This document shows positions 43,850-54,200 of a stretch of DNA of 64,000 nt, one piece after another. The stretch is taken from positions 219,581-283,580 of the forward strand of contig NZ_JACETV010000007.1 in the NCBI RefSeq assembly GCF_013912375.1. The letters run 5' to 3'. Source of the stretch: Emticicia sp. BO119 (GTDB lineage: Bacteria; Bacteroidota; Bacteroidia; Cytophagales; Spirosomataceae). The notes beneath the pieces were generated by a model, which was not told the DNA's origin, searched no databases, and saw nothing but the letters and a program-made list of their open reading frames with translations. Positions within the stretch are counted from its first letter, which is position 1, and every line of letters starts with the position of its first letter. Made by a program: the position numbers and the translations under genes.

Positions 43850-46800
43850 ATGACTAAACATCTATTTTCTGAAAACAGTATTTATAAAAAATGCTGCCTG
43901 CTGTTATTTGCTCTGACTTTATCTATTACACTTCATGCCCAGAAAGAAGCAGAAAAAATAAAGACTTACCTGAGAGCCAATGCTGACAAATATCAATTAT
44001 CGGTTAAAGATATTGACGAGATGAGTATTTCAAGTGCTTATCTTTCGCCTACCACAGGCTGGTATCATGTATATTTTAATCAGACATATCAATCAATAGA
44101 CGTTCATAATGGGTTGCTGAATGCAACCATTGTGAACGATAATGTTGCTCATATAGCCAATAATTTTGTAGCTAATATTGCAGCAAGAATTCAAAGAGAT
44201 TCATCCGGCATTCTTTTAAGCCCTCTTGGTGCACTGACAAAAGCTGCACAAAGTCTGAATCTTACGCATAATCCGCTTAATAGTCGTGAAATAAGTAATG
44301 TCCCTTTGCCAAACGGACAAATAGGTAAAGCGATATATACTAATGCTGATTTATCAGATGAAAACATTGAGATAAAACTCTATTGGTTGCCTTACAATAC
44401 TACTAATAATGAAGGGAAGAGGGATATTCCGAAGATAAAACTTTCGTGGGATGTCAGAATACTGTCTAAAGACCATAAAAATGCCTGGAGTGTACAACTT
44501 GATGCTGTTTCAGGAGAAGTTTTAAAGACTACAGACAAGATTATTCGTTGTAATTTCGGAGGGCGTGCACATACACATTTTCCGAATGAAGATATTGCAC
44601 GGGAGCATACGAGAGAAACAATAGTGCCTATTTCTGTAGCACCTAATAGTTACAATGTCTTTGATTATCCTTTGGAAAGTCCGAATCATGGGAGCAGAAC
44701 AATTGTAACAAACCCTTATACCAAGTTTACAACTTCGGGTACAGGCCCAGGGAATACTAACGGGTGGCACCACACGGCGGATAATAGCAGCTATACCACT
44801 ACCAGAGGTAACAATGTCTGGGCAAAAGAGGACAGAAATGCGGATAATGAAGGTACTATAGGTGCAAGCCCGGATTCGCCTACTTTAGAATTTGACTATT
44901 CCTATACACAAGGGCCGGGCACCTCAACAGCAAACCAGAATGCAGCCATAACTAACCTTTTTTACTGGAATAACCTGATTCATGATGTATTATGGAAATA
45001 TGGTTTTGATGAATCGGCAGGAAATTTTCAACAGAATAATATGAGCAGAGGAGGAAACGGTAATGACTTTGTTTATGCCGATGCCCAGGACGGATCGGGT
45101 TCTGATAATGCCAATTTTTATACGCCAAGCGATGGGGCTAATCCACGTATGCAGATGTTTCTGTGGAGTACCGGAGGTAATCCGCAATATCAGCCTGATT
45201 CAGACTTTGATAATGCCGTAATTGCTCATGAGTATGGGCATGGGTGGTCAATCAGGTTAACTGGTGGTCCAACTAATGTAGATTGTCTCTGGAATGACGA
45301 ACAAGGTGGAGAAGGCTGGAGCGATTATTTAGGACTGATGCTTACAACAGACTGGTCTTTACTGACCCCAAGTCTGGCAAGTGCCAATATCCCGAGAGGC
45401 ATTGGTACCTATGTATTAACAGAACCAACAAACGGAGATGGTATTCGGCCGTATCGTTATTCTTATGATATGGCTAACATCAACGCTCCGGTAACTTATG
45501 GAAAGGTGGCGACCTATGCTGTTCCGCATGGAGTAGGTTCTATCTGGGCAACCATGTTGTGGGATATGACCTGGGAAATAATTATGCAGGATAACCGCAT
45601 TGTGAATAATATTTATAATACAACCGAGCTGGTAGGAAATGCGGCGGCTTTTAAATTAGTAAATGAAGGTCTACGGCTTCAATCCTGTAGCCCGAGTTTT
45701 ATAGATGCACGTAATGCTATCCTTGAAGCAGACCAGTTATTATTCAATGGCCGCTATAGATGTGCTATCTGGAAAGCATTTGCCCGACGTGGTTTAGGTT
45801 TAAATGCCTCTACAGGAGGAAGTTCTGATGATACTTACGTGATAGAAGATTTTACCCCGGCTACTGACAGACCATTGACCTCTCCATTAAATGTTACTGT
45901 ATGCTCTGGTAGTCCGCTGACATACAATGCTACTACCTCAGCAGGTGGTGCAACTACTTTTAACTGGACACGCGCAGCGGTAGCCGGAATCAGTAATGCT
46001 GCTGCAAGTGGTAGTACTGCCACTGTTAACGAGACTTTAGTCAATACAACAAGTGTACCTATTACTGTTGTTTATAGGTTCTATCTGACGCCAAGTTTAT
46101 GTCCGGGTTCACAGGATGTGTCAGTAACGGTTAATCCATCACCCATAGCAGAAGTAAGTGCTTATTCAGTATGCCAGGATGGGGTGGTACCGCAGGGAGA
46201 GGGGTTGGTTATGATTTCGAGTCCGGCTACGGATGTAGTTAACGGAACGCTGACTTCTAATTCTCCTACATATGTACGGGGCTATGGAAATCGTACAACG
46301 ACCTATTATCCGGCTGCTTCTGTGTATTATCAGACTCATACTTTCACACCAACGGTATCTGGTTATGTAACATTTGAAACAATAGAAGCTATCCTGACCA
46401 ATGGCTCTGATGATAATTATCTGTCGCTCTATCAACATTCTTTTGATCCGAACAATCCTGCTAACAACTTTCTGATGGGAGATGATGACAGTGGTTATGG
46501 GTGGTATGCCAGTATAGAATATCCGGTTGTAGCCGGAACTACTTATATACTTGTAGGCTCAACCTATGTTACCGGATATACCGGAACATACAGAGTTGCC
46601 GCTACTATGCCTGTTTTTGGTGGACTTACCCAATGGTTTACAAGTAGCTCGGGAGGAAGCCCTATTGCAACAGGTAATATATTTAATCCTGTAGGTGTAT
46701 TAGACTCAGGAGTCCCGAATACAGCTACTCCTGCTACAACCGTATTTTATGCAGGTTCAACGGGTTCAACCTGCCGTACCCAGACAACCTTTACAATCAA

Positions 46801-49696
46801 CCCTTATACAATGGGAGGAAACCTTGAAGGAAGTACAACAGTTTGTGGAAGTAATAATTCTGGTACAATTACACTAAGCGGCCATGTTGGCTCAGTTATC
46901 AGATGGGAGTCTTCGACTAATAATTTTAATGATATTACTATAATTAATGATACCACTACCACGCTTGTTTATTCAAACATCGTTCAGACTACGCAGTTCA
47001 GAGCTGTGGTAAAAAGTGGGGCTTGTTATGAGCAAAATTCAGGTGTAGCCACTATTACTCTACTACCGGGCGAGTCTCCGATAGTTACAGGAGCCAGCCG
47101 CTGTGATGCAGGAATATTGACATTGACTGCAACGGGTTGTAACAGCGGCACTGTAAACTGGTACACGGTAATTAGTGGAGGTTCGATTATTTCCACAGGT
47201 ACAAGTTATACGACACCAACGTTATCAACCACTACTACTTATTATGTCAATTGTTCGGTAAGTAGCTGTGCAGCAGGCAGGATTCCTGTAACTGCTACCA
47301 TAACTTCGTCTACAGCGCCAGCAACATCAGGTGGGAGCAGCTGTGGGAATGCTTCCATAATACTTACGGCTACTGGTTGTGCCAATGGTATAATTAACTG
47401 GTACACAGCTGCGAGTGGAGGCTCGGTTATAGCTACAGGTACGAGCTATACGACACCAACCTTATCAACCACCACTACTTATTATGTGGGCTGTACAATT
47501 AATGCCTGTACTTCTGTCCGTGCTTCTGTAACGGCTACCATTACCCAAACACCAGCTAACCCGACACCTGTTAATGGTGGGCGTTGTGGACCAGGATCTG
47601 TGACGCTTACAGCTACCGGTTGTGCCAATGGTACAATTAGTTGGTACACAACCGTAAGTGGTGGTTCGGCTATTGCTACCGGTACGAGTTTTGCTACGCC
47701 AGGTTTGTCAACTACTACTACTTATTATATCAATTGTACAGTTAATAGTTGCCCGTCAAATGGAAGATTGCCCGTAACTGCTACCATTTCTGCCGGCCTG
47801 GCTGCCCCATCGGGTTCTGGGGGTGCTCGTTGTGGTACGGGTTCTGTAACTCTCACAGCTGTAGGTTGTGCCGGAACTGGAGGAGGTACACTCAGTTGGT
47901 TTACGGGTGTGAGTGGAGGAGTTGTTGTAGGTACTGGCGAAAGTTATGCTACGCCAGCTATTTCGGCTACTACAACTTATTATGTAGCTTGTGTACTTGG
48001 GGTTTGTTCTTCTACAAGAGTTTCGGTAGTTGCTACCGTTAATCCTGCCCCAGATTCGCCGATACCAAATAATGTTAATCGTTGCGGCAATGGTACTGTA
48101 ACTCTTACAACTACAGGTTGTAGCAATGGTGATATATACTGGTACACAGCTTCAAGTGGTGGTTTTGCCATAGCTGTAGGTACAAGCTATACTACGGCTG
48201 GCCTCACGAGCTCTGTAACTTATTATATAAGTTGTGCAGTAGGAAATTGTGCTTCTGAGAGAATACCAATTACAGCGACAGTAAATCCTATTCCGGGAAC
48301 ACCTACTACTACCAGTAATAGTCGTTGCGGTGCCGGGACAGTAATACTTACAGCTTCTGGTTGTACTGGGGGTACTATTAACTGGTACACAACCAATAGT
48401 GGGGGATCTGCTATTGCAACCGGAACGAGTTTCTCTACTCCAAGTATTAATTCTACTACTACCTATTATGCCAGCTGTGTGCTCGGGCCATGCCCTTCTA
48501 ACAGAATCCCTGCAATAGCCTCTATTAATCCTTTACCTGGTGTGCCTGTTCCGACGGGTGCCAGCAGATGTGACGTAGGAACTGTAACGCTTACGGCAAC
48601 AGGTTGTTCAGGGGGTACGATTAACTGGTATACAGCTAATAGCGGAGGATCTTCAATTGCAGCCGGAACAACCTATACTACACCCAACCTCAGTACCACA
48701 ACTACTTATTATGCAGGTTGTACTTTGGGTGTGTGCCCATCTGAAAGGGTGTCGGTTATAGCAACAATTAATCACACACCTGATGTACCATCATTAAACG
48801 ATGGAAGCAGATGCGGGCCTGGAAGTATAGGACTTACAGCTACCGGTTGTACGGGCGGCACTATCAGTTGGTACACAGCTATTAGTGCAGGCTCTTTACT
48901 TACTACAGGGGGGAGTTATACTACACCAAATCTGAGTACTACTACTACTTACTATGTAAGCTGTACCGTTGGTTCTTGTATGTCTGCAAGGGCTCCGGTT
49001 ATAGCTACTATCAATCCGAATCCGGTTGCTCCTATACCAAATAATGGTAGTAGCTGTGGAACCGGACCTATAAACCTGTCAGCGACAGGTTGTGCAGGTG
49101 GGACAATTAACTGGTACACTGCTAATAGTGGAGGCTCCTCTATTGCCGCAGGAACAAGTTATACAACGCCGGGTATTTCAACTACTACTACTTACTATAT
49201 CAGTTGTACAATGGGGTCTTGTGTCTCTGGCAGAGTAGCTATTACTGCTACCATTAATTCTGTTCCTGATGTTCCAACGCCACTTAATACCAGCCGATGC
49301 GGCACAGGTACTATAGGTCTGACTGCTACGGGTTGTAATGGAGGCACTCTTAACTGGTACACATCTGCTACCGGAAGCACGGCTATTGGGCAAGGAGGAA
49401 CATTTACTACGCCGAGTATCTCGGCCACTACTACTTATTATGTAGCATGTGTTGTGGGTTCTTGTGCTTCTTCGAGGGCTTCAATGTTGGCTATTGTGAA
49501 TACCAACCTCACTTATGCCGCTGGAAATCAGGCAGCCGGAACTTATAAAGCTTCACAAACTATTACGAGTGCATCAGATATAAGTACGGGTACCAATTAT
49601 TTTGCAGGTCAGGCAATTATGCTGATGCCCGGGTTTTTGGCAGGGGGGAATGAGGTGTTTTTGGCCCGAATACAGGACTGTTCGCAGGGGAATTAG
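43850..49696 (+). CDS. M36 family (fungalysin-type) metallopeptidase with Ig-like repeats
   Basis: A 1948-residue secreted peptidase. Signal peptide: residues about 13-31, ending LHAQ. Propeptide: about 32-240 (fungalysin propeptide-like, with GWYHVYFNQTYQSIDVHNG). Catalytic domain: about 250-680, with zinc motif H460-E-Y-G-H464, and third ligand E488 in GGEGWSDYLG. Then a domain near 685-760, a PPC-like jelly roll at about 800-925 (YVTFETIEAILTNGSDDNYL), further linker Ig units, ten repeats of about 80 residues (SxCGxGTVTLTATGC then NWYT, then TTYYVxC), and a C-terminal 3-coathanger stack ending RIQDCSQGN. Known M36 members digest elastin or other extracellular proteins. Repeats probably place it at the surface. 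Confidence 0.92.
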   Translation: MTKHLFSENSIYKKCCLLLFALTLSITLHAQKEAEKIKTYLRANADKYQLSVKDIDEMSISSAYLSPTTGWYHVYFNQTYQSIDVHNGLLNATIVNDNVAHIANNFVANIAARIQRDSSGILLSPLGALTKAAQSLNLTHNPLNSREISNVPLPNGQIGKAIYTNADLSDENIEIKLYWLPYNTTNNEGKRDIPKIKLSWDVRILSKDHKNAWSVQLDAVSGEVLKTTDKIIRCNFGGRAHTHFPNEDIAREHTRETIVPISVAPNSYNVFDYPLESPNHGSRTIVTNPYTKFTTSGTGPGNTNGWHHTADNSSYTTTRGNNVWAKEDRNADNEGTIGASPDSPTLEFDYSYTQGPGTSTANQNAAITNLFYWNNLIHDVLWKYGFDESAGNFQQNNMSRGGNGNDFVYADAQDGSGSDNANFYTPSDGANPRMQMFLWSTGGNPQYQPDSDFDNAVIAHEYGHGWSIRLTGGPTNVDCLWNDEQGGEGWSDYLGLMLTTDWSLLTPSLASANIPRGIGTYVLTEPTNGDGIRPYRYSYDMANINAPVTYGKVATYAVPHGVGSIWATMLWDMTWEIIMQDNRIVNNIYNTTELVGNAAAFKLVNEGLRLQSCSPSFIDARNAILEADQLLFNGRYRCAIWKAFARRGLGLNASTGGSSDDTYVIEDFTPATDRPLTSPLNVTVCSGSPLTYNATTSAGGATTFNWTRAAVAGISNAAASGSTATVNETLVNTTSVPITVVYRFYLTPSLCPGSQDVSVTVNPSPIAEVSAYSVCQDGVVPQGEGLVMISSPATDVVNGTLTSNSPTYVRGYGNRTTTYYPAASVYYQTHTFTPTVSGYVTFETIEAILTNGSDDNYLSLYQHSFDPNNPANNFLMGDDDSGYGWYASIEYPVVAGTTYILVGSTYVTGYTGTYRVAATMPVFGGLTQWFTSSSGGSPIATGNIFNPVGVLDSGVPNTATPATTVFYAGSTGSTCRTQTTFTINPYTMGGNLEGSTTVCGSNNSGTITLSGHVGSVIRWESSTNNFNDITIINDTTTTLVYSNIVQTTQFRAVVKSGACYEQNSGVATITLLPGESPIVTGASRCDAGILTLTATGCNSGTVNWYTVISGGSIISTGTSYTTPTLSTTTTYYVNCSVSSCAAGRIPVTATITSSTAPATSGGSSCGNASIILTATGCANGIINWYTAASGGSVIATGTSYTTPTLSTTTTYYVGCTINACTSVRASVTATITQTPANPTPVNGGRCGPGSVTLTATGCANGTISWYTTVSGGSAIATGTSFATPGLSTTTTYYINCTVNSCPSNGRLPVTATISAGLAAPSGSGGARCGTGSVTLTAVGCAGTGGGTLSWFTGVSGGVVVGTGESYATPAISATTTYYVACVLGVCSSTRVSVVATVNPAPDSPIPNNVNRCGNGTVTLTTTGCSNGDIYWYTASSGGFAIAVGTSYTTAGLTSSVTYYISCAVGNCASERIPITATVNPIPGTPTTTSNSRCGAGTVILTASGCTGGTINWYTTNSGGSAIATGTSFSTPSINSTTTYYASCVLGPCPSNRIPAIASINPLPGVPVPTGASRCDVGTVTLTATGCSGGTINWYTANSGGSSIAAGTTYTTPNLSTTTTYYAGCTLGVCPSERVSVIATINHTPDVPSLNDGSRCGPGSIGLTATGCTGGTISWYTAISAGSLLTTGGSYTTPNLSTTTTYYVSCTVGSCMSARAPVIATINPNPVAPIPNNGSSCGTGPINLSATGCAGGTINWYTANSGGSSIAAGTSYTTPGISTTTTYYISCTMGSCVSGRVAITATINSVPDVPTPLNTSRCGTGTIGLTATGCNGGTLNWYTSATGSTAIGQGGTFTTPSISATTTYYVACVVGSCASSRASMLAIVNTNLTYAAGNQAAGTYKASQTITSASDISTGTNYFAGQAIMLMPGFLAGGNEVFLARIQDCSQGN
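47080..49500. repeat. Ten tandem ~240-bp repeats within the M36 peptidase gene
   Basis: The unit codes for about 80 residues with the anchor residues LTATGC, NWYT and TTTTYY. Ten copies can be counted, with cysteines at four conserved places. Same length class as the repeats of the giant protein at 19116-25907 but a different sequence. Confidence 0.85.
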
Positions 49697-49701
49697 TGAG
49701 G

Positions 49702-49745
49702 AACATCGGGTATTCTAACTGGCATGCCCGATGTTTCACGATATT
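49702..49745. terminator. Hairpin between convergent genes
   Basis: AACATCGGG (49702-49710) pairs with CCCGATGTT (49737-49745), 26-base loop, between the M36 gene and the minus-strand NUDIX gene. Confidence 0.45.
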
Positions 49746-50381
49746 TCAATCACACAAAGTTGGCAAATCCGGATTAGCCTGAAATTCAAACATTTTCTCT
49801 AATTGTGAATAGGTTGCTCTATCAGTAGAGAGTGATAGATTAGATAACTCTTTTTGAGTTATCCAGGCAACTCCTGAAGTTTCGTTGGTTTGAGATAATA
49901 TTTCACCTCCTGTTACTTCGCATAGAATAAAAAACTTATAGACATACCAGGGTTGATAGGGGTGGGGGTGCATTTTTTTATCGAATACCGCCAGTAATCT
50001 TGTGGCTTTTACTTTGAGTCCGGTTTCTTCCCCTACTTCTTTTTCGGCTACTTCAAATGGGGTATAACCTATATCGGCCCACCCTCCTGGGATTGTCCAA
50101 CGATTATTATCTATTTTCTCCTGTACCATCAATAGTTCATCAGTACCCCGAAAGACAATTGCCCGTATATCTACTTTAGGTGTGCGGTAGCCTATTTCAT
50201 CAGGAAAAAGCTGAACAATATGCTCAATATCTACATTGCTTAGTTGTGCCAGAATATGCTGAGCAATAGCATTGATTTCTTCATAGCGCTCACGATCATA
50301 CGCACTTTCTGTATAAGCTAATCCGGTTTGAGCCAATGCTTGCAGGCGTTGCGAAACAGATAGCCAGTTGAGGGGATTCAT
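49746..50381 (-). CDS. NUDIX hydrolase with N-terminal helical domain
   Basis: A 211-residue protein. Residues 1-60 form the helical N-terminal domain found before some NUDIX domains. The NUDIX domain (about 66-200) contains GGWADIG, then EKEVGEETGL at about 115-124. Compared with the Nudix box G-x5-E-x7-R-E-U-x-E-E-x-G-U, the first E is Y and the R is K, but the metal-binding EE is intact. Hydrolyses a nucleoside diphosphate linked to another group; the substrate cannot be deduced. ATG 50381. Confidence 0.87.
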   Translation of the reverse strand: MNPLNWLSVSQRLQALAQTGLAYTESAYDRERYEEINAIAQHILAQLSNVDIEHIVQLFPDEIGYRTPKVDIRAIVFRGTDELLMVQEKIDNNRWTIPGGWADIGYTPFEVAEKEVGEETGLKVKATRLLAVFDKKMHPHPYQPWYVYKFFILCEVTGGEILSQTNETSGVAWITQKELSNLSLSTDRATYSQLEKMFEFQANPDLPTLCD

Positions 50382-50418
50382 GTTTTATTGAATAGTTTCA
50401 GGTTGGAAGGTAGGTAGA

Positions 50419-51039
50419 TTATTTGATTATTTTTTTCTGAATTTCAGCCTCTTTATTTCTTAGTTCTTTATTGATATCGTTGAAGGGCTCTTTATCCGGC
50501 TTAGCTTTATCCTGATATTTTTCTATATATGCCAAAGTGGTTGTCAGTTTCAGAATCTTTCTTAAATCTTCAATTTGTAAAGTCTTCAGATTACTGCTGG
50601 CAATAATTTTTAAAAGGTCTGCTACTTTATAGCTGTACTTTTCCTGACTTTTCAAAATCAAGCTACTGTATTTTTGTTTCAGAACGGAATCACGAAGAGA
50701 ATTTAAATGACTTTGAGCCGAATGATAATAATTTTGACTTTTTGAATCATAACGATTAAAAGATTCATCTGTATCTTTTTTTTTCTCGAGCAGTTCATTA
50801 GTTCCTGCTTCTAAATCTGTGAGGGCTTTGTCTTCTTTAAGTAATTCTTTATATAACTCGTTTACGACATCATAATTATACCTGCTTCCGAAAGAAGAAC
50901 TGCTGGCATCTTCAACCACTTTAATTTCTTTAACTGCATCTTCAACCACTTTATCTTCCTTAGATTTTGATTTATTCTCACAACTTAAAAGAAAAGTGCA
51001 TAACCCGGCAAGGCAGATGTAGGAAATAACTTTTTTCAT
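50419..51039 (-). CDS. Hypothetical lipoprotein with coiled-coil body
   Basis: 206 residues from ATG 51039, preferred over the ATG at 51051 because MKKVISYICLAGLCTFLLSC then forms a proper lipoprotein signal. Lipobox LLSC, then a lysine/glutamate-rich segment (NKSKSKEDK) and helical sequence with DDSN-type turns. No family is recognised. It lies between the NUDIX gene (37 bp) and the hybrid kinase on the same strand. Confidence 0.6.
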   Translation of the reverse strand: MKKVISYICLAGLCTFLLSCENKSKSKEDKVVEDAVKEIKVVEDASSSSFGSRYNYDVVNELYKELLKEDKALTDLEAGTNELLEKKKDTDESFNRYDSKSQNYYHSAQSHLNSLRDSVLKQKYSSLILKSQEKYSYKVADLLKIIASSNLKTLQIEDLRKILKLTTTLAYIEKYQDKAKPDKEPFNDINKELRNKEAEIQKKIIK

Positions 51040-51203
51040 ATAGCAAAACATTTAATGGTTTAGATTTAATAGGGCAATATAAGTAACTGCTACTAAATAG
51101 TGATATTACTTCATTGAATTTCTTATCATATTTATCACCTGATTACCCTGTTCTATACCATGAAGTGAAACAGTTAATCAATCATTAGCTCAAGTACTAA
51201 ATA

Positions 51204-54200
51204 TTACTCAACAGGCAGCCATATATTAAAAATAGCACCCTCACCAGTTTTTGATTCAGCAGAGATATAACCTTTGTGCTGTTCAACTATTTTCTTCACA
51301 ATGCTTAACCCAATGCCTGTACCCGAATACTCAGACTTGCCATGCAGGCGTTGGAAAAGATTAAAGATTTTTTCTTTAAACTCTTCAGGAAAACCAATAC
51401 CATTATCTTCAAAAATCAGGTGTACAAATGATTGCTCAGGATTTGCCAGATTATTTACCTGTTTCCCTTTTTCTATCTTTGAAGATATGTTAATTCTGGG
51501 TTTTTCTGTTGAGAACTTTAATGAGTTACTAATCAGATTTGAGAAGAGTTGATTGATCTGTAAAGCATTAGCTTTGATAACAGGCAGTCTATTACTTCTG
51601 ATTGTGGCATTTTTTTCTTTTATCAACAATTCAAAGTCGGTTTGTACTTCTGCCAGAATTTTATTCAAATCTGTCTCTGTAAAATCTTCTCCAGTTTTTG
51701 ATAACCGACTATAGGTAAGTACCGACTGTATTAAATCGCTCATCCGTTGAGCAGAAGAGTTGATTTTTTCGAAGTATTTTCTGCCAATTTCGCTTTCAAA
51801 ACCGCCTTTTTCTATCAGATGAATAAAGGTTCTGATTTTTCGCAAAGGTTCCTGCAAATCGTGGCTGGCAATATAATTAAACGATTCGAGTTCTTTATTT
51901 GAGTTTTCGAGAGCTGTATTTTTATCTGATAATTCAACGGTTCTTTCCTCCACTAAAGTTTCCAGTTTTTCGGTAAAGACTTTTTGTTCATGAATATCCA
52001 TGAAGTTGCCAATCCAGTTAATAATTTCACCATGGTCATTCCGAACAGGCTCTCCTTGCCCATAGTGCCAACGGTATTCTCCTGCTTTATTTTTCAAGCG
52101 AAGCTCAATTTTATAAATATTGCCAGTATTTAAACTATGGTTCCAGGTTTTAGCCATCTTCTCATAATCATCAGGGTGCAGGGTTTTTAACCAGTTCTCT
52201 GGCGAAGATTCATATCCTGTATATTCTACCCAACGGCCAGAAGCATACTCCTGATTTCCTTTTGCGTCAGTCATCCATACTAATTGCGGCAATGTTTCTG
52301 CCAGTATCCTGAATTGTCTTTCGCTGGCTTCTACTTTCTTCCTTGCTTCTACCTGTGCTGTTGATTCAATTACGTGCACCATTAGTTCGGTAATTGAGCC
52401 ATTCTCGTTATTTATCGGATAAATGATAAAATCCCAATAACCCGATCGAATATGGCCTTTGTAGATGAAAGAGGCAAAGAACTCATTAGCAGCAAAGGGT
52501 TCACCGCTATTATAGACATAAGAGAAGATTTCATAAATACCCTGCCCCTCAAATTCGGGGAATAGCTGTCTTAAATTATAACCTAACATCTCAGCAGATT
52601 GGCGACCGATTAGTTGCTGGAATCGGGTATTTGCTAAGCTAAAGGTATGCTCTGAGCCTTCAAGAATAGCAATAGCGGCAGGAGCCTGCATAAGAAATCC
52701 CTTTAACCGTTGTTCGACCTCTTTTCGGGTATGAGCAATTTTCAATTGGGATTTTATTCTGGATAATAATTCGTTGGCCGAAAAAGGCTTGGTCATGTAA
52801 TCATCAGCTCCTGTTTCGTAGCCTTCTATTCTTGATTCTTCGCCTGCCCGGGCAGTTATCAATATTACCGGAATATGTGCTATTTCACGATTGTCTTTTA
52901 CTTCCTTCAGCAATTCAATGCCGTCCATTACCGGCATCATAATATCACTCAAAATCAGATCGGGTTTATGTTGTGCTATTACTTGCAAGGCTTCTACGCC
53001 ATTGGCTGCCGTAAGTATATTATATCTGGTGCTAATGATAGCCTGAATATGCTGGCGCATATCTGCGTTGTCATCAACAACTAAAACTGTTGTCAGGCTG
53101 GTATCGAAACTCCCGGGTTCTGCTACTGATTCTTCAGGTTTATTCTGTAAAAAAGAAGCCGCTTCGTCAATATATACATTTGAAATGGCATCGGCAAAAT
53201 CGGCTGTGTCCTGTATTTGTGTATAGGGTAAGTGAGATTTACCCAATGGAATGCTTACAATAAATTTACTCCCGATTCCCTCTTTGCTTTCTACACTTAT
53301 CTCCCCTTTATGTAGTTGTACTAATTCTTTTACTAATGATAAGCCTATACCTGTACCTTCATGTGTTCTGCCTGCGGTATTTTGAATCCGATGAAAACGA
53401 TCAAACATATGAGGCAATTCTTTAGCGGGTATTCCGACACCAGTATCTTCTACACTTAATAAAACGTTTTGCCCATGTCGACTCAATTTAACTGTAACGC
53501 AACCTTTTAACGTATATTTGAAAGCGTTAGATAAAAGATTGAACACGATCTTTTCCCACATCTGCTTATCTATATAAACAGGCTCATTTATTTCATCTTC
53601 TTCAACCATTAATTTTAACCCTGCTTTCTCCATAACAGACCGGAAGTTAGAGGCGAGATTCCGGGTATAGGCTGATAAATTGGCAGGTACAAAATTTGCC
53701 TGATGTCTGCCACTCTCAATCCTGCTAAAATCGAGTAGGGTATTTACTAATTTTAACAGACGCAGAGCATTGCGATGCGTTACTTCTACATGTTGTCTTT
53801 CATAAGCGCTTAAGTGAATATCAGGTTTATTTAATAGTTCTTCTAATGGCCCGAGCATCAGTGTAATAGGCGTGCGGAACTCATGACTGATATTGGAGAA
53901 AAACAGTGTTTTGGCTTTGTCTAATTCTTCTAATACCTGGGCACGTTTGCGTTCTTCTTCATAAGCAATGGCATTGTTGACACCTAAAGAAATCTGGTCG
54001 GCAGTTAATTGAATGAAGTTTTTGTAAGCTTCGTCAAATTGTCTGTATGGATTTAAACCTATGCTTAAAATAGCCAAGGGGAATTTCTTACTGGCACCCT
54101 TGATTGGCACATGAATAAAGTGATGTGGGGCAATATCCCATGCTCCTTTTGGCAGGTCGCCCCAATGTCCGTTATTATGTGATTCAACCAATCGGTTTTC

